Shown here piece by piece: positions 56,117 to 61,705 of a stretch of 64,000 bases of DNA. The DNA is from Caldifarciminota bacterium UBA3073 (GTDB taxonomy: Bacteria > Hydrothermota > UBA3073). Both the position numbers and the translations under genes were made by a program. Each line of letters begins with the position of its first letter. Position 1 is the stretch's first letter. Location: positions 1 to 64,000 of the forward strand of contig DFBT01000095.1 of NCBI GenBank assembly GCA_002366725.1, in the 5' to 3' direction. The notes under the pieces are model-generated. The model was not told where the DNA came from and made no database searches. It was given only the letters and a program-made list of their open reading frames with translations.

Positions 56117-56207
56117 ACAACAGAAGGCAACTTGATTGGTACTGGATATTTTTTCTCTTAAATTTTCTTCAGATCTCTTAAGTTCTCTGTTGATGAAAAG
56201 CTTTAAA

Positions 56208-56287
56208 TTAACAGGGATGGAACGAGAAATGTATGAGATTAAAAAAAAGATAAAAATTCTCTTTCAATCTCTTAAGTTCCCTGTTAA
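56208..56287. repeat. 80-bp element with TTAACAGGGA inverted ends, copy 2
   Basis: TTAACAGGGA (56208-56217) pairs exactly with TCCCTGTTAA (56278-56287). The right end CTTTCAATCTCTTAAGTTCC is nearly the same as that of the element at 48045-48166. Partial copies flank it (56163-56192 and 56297-56320). Confidence 0.7.
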
Positions 56288-56357
56288 AAAGGAAGTAATC
56301 TCTTAAATCTCTGTTGTTAACTGATAAACTTCAATCAATCTTTTAATCTCTGTGCTC

Positions 56358-56377
56358 CCTGCCTGCCGGCAGGCAGG
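56358..56377. repeat. REP-like palindrome CCTGCCTGCCGGCAGGCAGG
   Basis: Perfect 20-base palindrome about 50 bases before fabG, identical to the copy at 54626. Confidence 0.8.
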
Positions 56378-56425
56378 TCTGTGGTTAGATTTTTGACAAT
56401 GCCTGATGCTGAATGAGGAGGATAT

Positions 56426-57142
56426 ATGGCGGAGAAGATAAGTATTGTAACGGGGGGTGCGAGGGGGATAGGGAAGACGATAGCTGCCTCGTTGAAGGAG
56501 CAAGGAAGCGGGGTATTTATATGGGATGTGAGCGAGGAGGGAGAGAAGACCGCGGATGAACTCGGAGTAAAATTTGTGAAAGTGGATATATCCAGTTACG
56601 AAGATGTGAATAAAAATGTGAAGGCTTTATTGGAGGATGTTGGTAAAATCGATGTATTGATCAACAATGCGGGCATAACGAGGGATAATTTACTTTTGAG
56701 AATGAGTGAGGAAGAGTTTGACTCCGTGATACGGGTCAATCTCAAGGGGACATTCAACACCACACATGCGGTGCTTCGCTCCATGATGAAAAATAGATGG
56801 GGGAGGATAGTGAATATTTCCTCCGTCATCGGGATTATAGGCAACAGGGGGCAGGCAAACTATGCCGCATCGAAGTCGGGAATTATAGGATTTACAAAAT
56901 CGGTGGCAAAAGAGGTCGCCACTCGGGGAATTACCGTAAACGCAATTGCGCCCGGATTTATAGAAACCGAAATGACGGAGAGGCTTTCGGATGAGGTGAA
57001 GACGGCATATCTGAAATCCATCCCGATGAGGAGGTCTGGCAGCCCGGACGATGTTGCAAATCTCGTCCTCTTCCTCGTTTCTGACTCCGCCTCGTATATA
57101 ACCGGTCAGGTTATACATGTGGACGGAGGAATGCTAATGTGA
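56426..57142 (+). CDS. fabG: 3-oxoacyl-[acyl-carrier-protein] reductase
   Basis: FabG reduces 3-oxoacyl-ACP with NADPH in fatty-acid elongation. It has 238 residues, the usual length. The cofactor motif is VTGGARGIGKTIAASL and NNAGITRDNLLLRM follows. The catalytic Ser/Tyr/Lys set is in NISSVIGIIGNRGQANYAASKSG (split here as NISSV and YAASK). It ends TGQVIHVDGGMLM. AGGAGG at 56415-56420 precedes the ATG. A tRNA-His gene starts on the base after the stop. Some short-chain dehydrogenases with other substrates look alike, but motifs favour FabG. Confidence 0.92.
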   Translation: MAEKISIVTGGARGIGKTIAASLKEQGSGVFIWDVSEEGEKTADELGVKFVKVDISSYEDVNKNVKALLEDVGKIDVLINNAGITRDNLLLRMSEEEFDSVIRVNLKGTFNTTHAVLRSMMKNRWGRIVNISSVIGIIGNRGQANYAASKSGIIGFTKSVAKEVATRGITVNAIAPGFIETEMTERLSDEVKTAYLKSIPMRRSGSPDDVANLVLFLVSDSASYITGQVIHVDGGMLM

Positions 57143-57215
57143 GCCGGCGTAGCTCAGATGGAAGAGCACCTGACTGTGGATCAGGGTGTCATGGGTTCAA
57201 GTCCCGTCGCCGGTA
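57143..57215 (+). tRNA. tRNA-His (anticodon GTG)
   Basis: A complete cloverleaf: acceptor GCCGGCG with CGCCGGT, D-arm GCTC/GAGC, anticodon stem CCTGA/TCAGG around loop CTGTGGA (anticodon GTG), and T-arm ATGGG/CCCGT. CCA is not encoded. It lacks two normal tRNA-His identity features: the base before position 1 is A (from the fabG TGA stop), not G, and the discriminator is A73, not C73. Position 1-72 is a G-T wobble pair. Confidence 0.93.
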
Positions 57216-57223
57216 TATACCCC

Positions 57224-57265
57224 AATATCCCTCGGATGCAGACTGCATTCCGAGGGATATTTTAT
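57224..57265 (+). terminator. Intrinsic terminator after tRNA-His
   Basis: A 13-bp perfect stem, AATATCCCTCGGA with TCCGAGGGATATT, extended inside by TGCA/TGCA, followed by TTATTC. It ends the fabG-tRNA transcript. Confidence 0.82.
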
Positions 57266-57285
57266 TCAAAATTTAGCCCGTCTAC

Positions 57286-57305
57286 CCTGCCTGACGGCAG
57301 GCAGG
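57286..57305. repeat. REP-like palindrome, CCTGCCTGACGGCAGGCAGG
   Basis: One mismatch from the perfect family palindrome, just after the tRNA terminator. Confidence 0.75.
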
Positions 57306-57382
57306 CGATATGTAGAAAAGTATGTTTAAATCTGCCCTGCGTGTCTCTTGTGGGGTATGCAAGTTGAGAAATGGGTATGGAG

Positions 57383-57475
57383 TGCATTACCTTGTCCATA
57401 TCCATCTTAAGATCCGTATGGATACGGATCTCATACGAGTCCGCGACCTATGGACGGACTCTGTGAGGTAATGCA
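57383..57475. repeat. 93-bp branched palindromic element
   Basis: Outer arms TGCATTACCT and AGGTAATGCA (10 bp) enclose two further perfect hairpins: GATCCGTAT/ATACGGATC (57411-57430) and GAGTCCG/CGGACTC (57437-57461). GATCCGTATGG words recur at about 11140, 47005, 47045 and 48010. The remaining gap to 57634 has GGCTGAGC-type repeats and no gene. Confidence 0.75.
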
Positions 57476-57634
57476 AAATAGCGGGGCAAATGTAACGCTA
57501 GGCTTCAGCCTTACCAATGAAGCGATACCGTTTGGAATGAAATGTAGTTTGGTTGGGCGCTGTCTTCGGTGAGCCTTCGGCGAGCTCAGCCGAGCCGCTC
57601 AGCCGAACCGTTTACAGTGCCAATAATTTTTTTC

Positions 57635-57663
57635 TTGACAATGCGCACTTTTTGATGTATAAT
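57635..57663 (+). promoter_or_regulatory. Sigma-70 promoter of the MazEF-like operon
   Basis: TTGACA (57635-57640) and TATAAT (57658-57663), 17-base spacer, followed 8 bases later by the GGAGGTGA ribosome site of the antitoxin. The leader is very short. Confidence 0.85.
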
Positions 57664-57683
57664 TTATACAGGAGGTGATAAGC

Positions 57684-57905
57684 ATGAAGAGACTTAATAT
57701 TACTTTGCCAGAAGATCTGGCTCAGGAGTTAGAAGCAATCTCCAATAAGAGTCGCTTTATTGCTGAGGCGGTGAAAGAGAGGTTGGAAAGAATCAGGAGA
57801 GAAAAACTGGACAAACTTTTAGTCGAGGGGTATAAAGCAACTTGTAGAGAAGACAGGGAAGTTGATAAAGAGTGGGAGGAGATTACACTTGAATCATGGA
57901 AGTGA
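57684..57905 (+). CDS. Ribbon-helix-helix antitoxin (MazE/CopG-like)
   Basis: This 73-residue protein begins with a ribbon-helix-helix DNA-binding motif (KRLNITLPEDLAQELEAISN, then KSRFIAEAVKERL). The acidic tail (EVDKEWEEITLESW) should bind and block the toxin. Such antitoxins usually repress their own promoter; the promoter lies 20 bases upstream. ATG 57684 follows GGAGGTGA at 57671-57678. The end overlaps the toxin gene by 10 bases. Confidence 0.88.
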   Translation: MKRLNITLPEDLAQELEAISNKSRFIAEAVKERLERIRREKLDKLLVEGYKATCREDREVDKEWEEITLESWK

Positions 57906-58252
57906 ACTTTCCAAAAAGAGGAGAAATTTGGCTTGTCTCTTTAGAGCCTGTAGTTGGTACTGAGATAGGTAAAGCAAAACCGGCTATAGTGATCTCAAAT
58001 GATAGAAATAACCAATTTGCAGCTACAGTAACTGTAATTCCCATTACTTCAAAAACAGAGAGGATACATCCGTTTGAAGTCTTCCTCCCTGCAGAAAAGA
58101 CGGGATTAGCCAGGGATTCTAAGGCAAAGTGCAATCAGATTCGGACGATTGATAAAAAGAGATTGGTTAAATCGCTGGGAGCATTGTCTTTAAATAAAGT
58201 GCGAGAGACAGAAAAAGCTCTTCTCATTCATCTTGGTATAAAAGTTAGTTAA
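57896..58252 (+). CDS. MazF/PemK-family mRNA interferase toxin
   Basis: This 118-residue toxin has the MazF fold: KRGEIWLVSLEPVVGTEIGK, then KPAIVISNDRNNQFAATVTV and ITSK, and later DSKAKCNQIRTIDKKRL. The catalytic arginine and serine/threonine of MazF toxins fit this pattern (QIRTIDK). It should cut mRNA at short sequence-specific sites when the antitoxin is degraded. Overlap with the antitoxin gene supports coupled translation. Confidence 0.92.
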   Translation: MEVNFPKRGEIWLVSLEPVVGTEIGKAKPAIVISNDRNNQFAATVTVIPITSKTERIHPFEVFLPAEKTGLARDSKAKCNQIRTIDKKRLVKSLGALSLNKVRETEKALLIHLGIKVS

Positions 58253-58300
58253 GGGGATTACGGGGTCGTTAAAACAAAAATTACATTTTTATTTCTTTTC

Positions 58301-58329
58301 TTGACTTTTTATGAAATTGACTGTATAAT
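58301..58329 (+). promoter_or_regulatory. Sigma-70 promoter of the AlbA_2-type gene
   Basis: TTGACT (58301-58306) and TATAAT (58324-58329), 17-base spacer. Its -10 and downstream sequence belong to a 79-bp repeat also found at 60160-60238. Confidence 0.78.
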
Positions 58330-58388
58330 ATAGAAAGAGGATAGTTGGCAGCAAGAAGCTGAAATTTAAAATTAAAGACCTGACCCCA
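58310..58388 (+). repeat. 79-bp promoter-bearing direct repeat, copy 1
   Basis: Shares TGTATAATA, AGAAAGAGG, then AAGAAGCTGAAATTTAAAAT and TAAAGACC-GACCCC with 60160-60238, roughly 87 percent identical by eye. The two copies bracket the AlbA_2-type gene and the HsdS remnant. Confidence 0.85.
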
Positions 58389-58440
58389 TTTACCAACTGG
58401 AGGAGGGGAACGCCAGATTAACGAAGGAGATTTTTGGTTA

Positions 58441-59931
58441 ATGGCACTACCGTTAAATATCGATAAGTTGATCAACGGTTCAGTTATGGAGTGGGAACGC
58501 CTTGAATTCAAGAAGGGATGGAATCCTGAAGATGTTATTCACGCCATTTGTGCGTTTGCCAACGATATCCATAACTGGGGCGGTGGGTATGTCATTCTGG
58601 GAGTTGAGGAAAGGAATGGCAGACCTGTTTTACCACCAAGTGGGTTAGAGCCCAATCAACTGGATAAAATTCAAAATGAACTCATTGGTCTTTTTCATAA
58701 ACTGGACCCCTACTATTTGCCGGTGGTTCAACCAGAGATTTATCAGGATAAACATATTTTGATCCTCTGGGTATATGGCGGCGATGAGCGTCCCTATAAA
58801 GCACCGATGTCACTTGGTGATAGAAGCTCTAAAGCAATTTACATCAGACGAGGTTCTCAAACATGCAAAGCCAATCAAACAGAAGAACGACAACTGCGGG
58901 AAATCGCTGTCAGAATTCCTTTTGATGATAGAATAAATCATCACGCAGATGTTAAAGATTTAAATCTTGCCAATATTCAGGCGTTTCTGAAAGAGGTAGA
59001 GAGCGATTTATATGAAGAGTCAACACAAATTCCTTTTACCGAATTGTGTGAACAAATGAAGATTGTCCAAGGGCCAACAGAATATTTGAGACCGGTTAAT
59101 ATTGGCTTGCTGATGTTCAGCGATCATCCTGAAGAATACTTTGTTGGGGCAGGAATCGATGTAGTGATCTACCAAGATGAAATCGGCGACCATTTTACAG
59201 AAAAAACCTTCACAGGACCGATTCACCAGCAATTGCGCGATGCATTGCATTATGTAAAGACAACCGTCATTAGAGAGGAAGTTCAAAAGGTTCCTGGACA
59301 GGCAGAAGTGTTGCGATTTTACAATTATCCCTACGAAGCCGTAGAAGAAGCACTTGCTAATGCCGTATACCACCGCGGTTATGAACATCAGAATCGAATT
59401 GAAGTAAATGTTCGTCTGGATTGCATAGAAATTTTGAGTTATCCCGGTCCCCTCCCCCCGGTGGACGCCAAAGCACTGAAAAAGAGACGAATCGTAGCAC
59501 GGAATTACCGAAATCGGCGTATCGGCGATTTTTTGAAGGAACTGGACCTGACGGAAGGCAGGGCTACTGGCTTCCCAAAAATCTATAAGGCAATGGGAGT
59601 CAACCGCTCACCGCCGCCGGAGTTTACTACCGACTCGGACAGAAACTATTTCTTGACCGTTTTGAAGAAACATCCGTTGTCCCAAGTAGTGTCCCAAGAG
59701 CTGTCCCAAGTTGAAGAAGGATTAAGTGAACAAGCTATAAAGATTCTTGGGTTCTGTAGGATAGCAAGGAAAAGACAGGAGATACTGGTCTATATTGGTT
59801 TGTCAAATCATCCTGATAACTACAAACGCCATATTAAACCTCTTATAGAAAGTGGTAAATTGGAGCTGACGATACCTGACAAACCAAAACATCGAAATCA
59901 GAAGTATCGAACACGAAAGAGGAACATATAA
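58441..59931 (+). CDS. AlbA_2/Schlafen-type putative DNA-binding ATPase protein
   Basis: This 496-residue protein has an N-terminal AlbA_2 (Schlafen-type) domain (about 15-150), with [20 protein letters not shown] and [16 protein letters not shown]-like ATPase region follows (about 290-390), with [20 protein letters not shown] and [15 protein letters not shown] winged-helix-like C-terminus ends it. Such genes are common in defence islands and next to type I restriction genes, and a dead HsdS start follows here. The C-terminus ends KYRTRKRNI, but the next frame continues as repeated TYKNAYKNAYK, suggesting a recent frameshift in a 12-base repeat. Annotators often call these RecG-like helicases; I see no helicase motifs. 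Confidence 0.82.
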   Translation: MALPLNIDKLINGSVMEWERLEFKKGWNPEDVIHAICAFANDIHNWGGGYVILGVEERNGRPVLPPSGLEPNQLDKIQNELIGLFHKLDPYYLPVVQPEIYQDKHILILWVYGGDERPYKAPMSLGDRSSKAIYIRRGSQTCKANQTEERQLREIAVRIPFDDRINHHADVKDLNLANIQAFLKEVESDLYEESTQIPFTELCEQMKIVQGPTEYLRPVNIGLLMFSDHPEEYFVGAGIDVVIYQDEIGDHFTEKTFTGPIHQQLRDALHYVKTTVIREEVQKVPGQAEVLRFYNYPYEAVEEALANAVYHRGYEHQNRIEVNVRLDCIEILSYPGPLPPVDAKALKKRRIVARNYRNRRIGDFLKELDLTEGRATGFPKIYKAMGVNRSPPPEFTTDSDRNYFLTVLKKHPLSQVVSQELSQVEEGLSEQAIKILGFCRIARKRQEILVYIGLSNHPDNYKRHIKPLIESGKLELTIPDKPKHRNQKYRTRKRNI

Positions 59932-59972
59932 GAAAACGTATAAGAATGCGTATAAGAATGCGTATAAGAAAG
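59925..59972 (+). repeat. 12-bp tandem repeat (CGTATAAGAATG), four units
   Basis: CATATAAGAAAA, CGTATAAGAATG twice, then CGTATAAGAAAG. It spans the stop of the AlbA_2-type gene and in the next frame codes for TYKN-AYKN-AYKK repeats ending in ATATAA. Confidence 0.85.
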
Positions 59973-59983
59973 CGATATAAAAA

Positions 59984-60125
59984 ATGAACCTAAAATATGG
60001 ACACTATCCACGATACAACACCTATAAGGATTCTGGCATTGAGTGGCTGGGGGAGATTCCGGCGCATTAGGAGATAGAAAGATTGAAAAATTTATTAGTC
60101 CAAACAAAAGAAATAGTGTCAGTTC
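59984..60125 (+). pseudogene. Type I restriction specificity subunit (HsdS) N-terminal remnant
   Basis: ATG 59984 opens NLKYGHYPRYNTYKDSGIEW and LGEIPAH, the classic HsdS start, which should continue with W. Instead TAG (60068-60070) occupies the tryptophan position, and the frame then reads EIERLKNLLVQTKEIVS, which still looks HsdS-like. Nothing more of the gene remains. No hsdM or hsdR is nearby. One base change (TGG to TAG) plus a deletion explains it. Confidence 0.82.
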
Positions 60126-60150
60126 TGCGTAACGCCCGTTGACTTTTCCC

Positions 60151-60179
60151 TTGATATCTTATGAAATAAGTTGTATAAT
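60151..60179 (+). promoter_or_regulatory. Promoter in repeat copy 2
   Basis: TTGATA (60151-60156) and TATAAT (60174-60179), 17-base spacer. Downstream is only the ferredoxin-domain fragment. Confidence 0.6.
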
Positions 60180-60238
60180 ACAGAAAGAGGGTGCTTGGCT
60201 GTAAGAAGCTGAAATTTAAAATTAAAGACCCGACCCCA
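60160..60238 (+). repeat. 79-bp promoter-bearing direct repeat, copy 2
   Basis: Second copy of the 58310-58388 repeat. The ferredoxin fragment starts right at its right end. Confidence 0.85.
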
Positions 60239-60242
60239 ATTA

Positions 60243-60407
60243 TCCTACACTGAAAAATGCAAGGGTTGTACAAGATGCGAGAGGGTCTGTCCAACTGGAG
60301 CAATAAGTGGAGAACCCAAGAAGGTCTATAAAATTGACCTTGAAAAATGCACAAAATGCGGATTCTGTAAAGATTCCTGCAAGTTTGATGCGATAAAGGT
60401 GGAATAA
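60243..60407 (+). pseudogene. Orphan 2x[4Fe-4S] ferredoxin domain fragment (NuoF/HymB C-terminus-like)
   Basis: An in-frame run encodes about 50 residues with two complete cluster motifs: CKGCTRCERVCPTGAISGEP, then CTKCGFCKDSCKFDAIKVE and a stop at 60405-60407. This wording is that of the C-terminal ferredoxin domain of NADH dehydrogenase or NAD(P)-reducing hydrogenase flavin subunits. No start codon or flavin domain precedes it; the upstream frame runs into the 79-bp repeat. It is a stray gene end, though the eight cysteines are all intact. Confidence 0.8.
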
Positions 60408-60472
60408 AAAATTCAAATGACAAAAAATACGCTGTTTTGCCAACTATGTCAACTACTTGATGTTAACAAGGT

Positions 60473-60688
60473 TTGCTAAGGGACGAAGTCAACATATTAT
60501 GGTTACTTTTGTTGACTTTGTTGACTTGTTCGAGTATACAAATTGAGACTGTAGAGGATATAAAGAAACAAGACTGGGAGGTTCGTTTTGGTGCAGATAA
60601 GGTAAATGGGCAAATAATGATTATCTATATAGATATTTTTGGCAATGAGAAGAGGGAAGTAAAAAGACTAAAGGATTTTAAAAAGTAG
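60473..60688 (+). CDS. Short ORF, possible C-terminal fragment of a larger protein
   Basis: The open frame from TTG 60473 has 71 residues. The first 20 cover a promoter-like sequence (TTGACT 60512-60517, TATACA 60535-60540) and look non-coding. The rest (IQIETVEDIKKQDWEVRFGA, then IMIIYIDIFGNEKREVKRL) has the look of a real protein end, perhaps from a DNA methyltransferase of a restriction system, but I cannot confirm this. It ends 4 bases before the HEPN gene. Confidence 0.4.
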   Translation: MLRDEVNILWLLLLTLLTCSSIQIETVEDIKKQDWEVRFGADKVNGQIMIIYIDIFGNEKREVKRLKDFKK

Positions 60689-60692
60689 AGAT

Positions 60693-61607
60693 ATGAATAG
60701 AAAAAAAATTTACAATTTAGAATTCCCAAGTTATTGTGAAAAACTTAATATTGGAGGACATGTTTTTAAGAGGGTTAAAGATTATGAAAAGCAAGTAAAA
60801 AGTCTTCAACATTTGACCACTGTTCTCTCTGAATACTCAATTAGCGCTAATACCGGATCGCATAATATTACTGCCTTTGTAGAGCTCCCTATTAAAGAGA
60901 AGAAAGCGGTTTTCCCTTGGGATAAAAATAATGCTACAGCATTGAATGACATTTTAGTGCTTTTATCAATTTTTACAGGGCGAGATGTGTTTTTGGATGA
61001 ACCTTTGGACAAGCCATCTGCGATCATTGCAGACCCGCGGAAATACCAATGGGGCGGATCTTTAAGGTGCTCGATACCTTACAAGGAGACAAAGAAAGAT
61101 CAAGATTTAGGGTACAACATAGGATTTGAAGAAGGATTAAATAAGATTTATTCACTAATAAGAACTGACCAATGGTTAAAGAAGTATCAAGATGGATACT
61201 TTTTGCTTTTACTTAAGCATGCAGAAAAAAGACAGATTTTAGAGACTGCCTTTGTTTTGCATTGGACAATCTTGGAACATCTTTTCACCTTGCACAACAG
61301 AAAGTGGCTTTCAGATGAACAGATACGGAAGTTACCTTCAGCGGAAAAAATATCTTTTCTTCTTGTTGAATACGCTCTAAGCTCAGAGATTACCAAACCC
61401 AATAAAAAAAGGATTTCAGAGTTAGCAGGAGTCAGAAATAGACTGGTACATTTTGGCAAATTCCTTGATGCCAGGGCTGAGAAAAATGCAGAGCTAGTTA
61501 TAAGACTTACAGAATTTATTGTTGCTAAAATATTAGGCCTTTTGCCTTCAAATGTATTTAATACGATTGAGAGGTTGGAACAGTTTTTCAATAGCAGTTC
61601 TAAATAG
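60693..61607 (+). CDS. HEPN-domain protein (ApeA-like)
   Basis: This 304-residue protein has a C-terminal HEPN domain (about 165-290). The hallmark RX4H motif is intact in GVRNRLVHFGK; in active HEPN RNases this Arg and His form the catalytic site. The ApeA-like N-terminal half (about 1-160) has no clear motif by eye. ApeA-type HEPN proteins abort phage infection by RNA cleavage. With a helicase gene next door, a defence role is likely but unproven. Base composition is lower in GC than the housekeeping genes, suggesting recent acquisition. Confidence 0.75.
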   Translation: MNRKKIYNLEFPSYCEKLNIGGHVFKRVKDYEKQVKSLQHLTTVLSEYSISANTGSHNITAFVELPIKEKKAVFPWDKNNATALNDILVLLSIFTGRDVFLDEPLDKPSAIIADPRKYQWGGSLRCSIPYKETKKDQDLGYNIGFEEGLNKIYSLIRTDQWLKKYQDGYFLLLLKHAEKRQILETAFVLHWTILEHLFTLHNRKWLSDEQIRKLPSAEKISFLLVEYALSSEITKPNKKRISELAGVRNRLVHFGKFLDARAEKNAELVIRLTEFIVAKILGLLPSNVFNTIERLEQFFNSSSK

Positions 61608-61609
61608 TC

Positions 61610-61705
61610 ATGATCGATAAAAAAGTGTTCAAAAATCGAGATCTTGTCCTTAGGGTTTCTCCAAATATTGACCCTGATAACGGCGGGTATTGGAAGGTAT
61701 TATAA
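61610..61705 (+). CDS. 31-codon ORF overlapping the helicase start
   Basis: ATG 61610 begins two bases after the HEPN stop. The frame ends in TAA 61703-61705, sharing the A of the helicase ATG (TAATG). The product begins MIDKKVFKNRDLVLRVSPNI and ends GGYWKVL. It may be a translational-coupling leader or a real micro-protein. No similarity is recognised. Confidence 0.4.
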   Translation: MIDKKVFKNRDLVLRVSPNIDPDNGGYWKVL

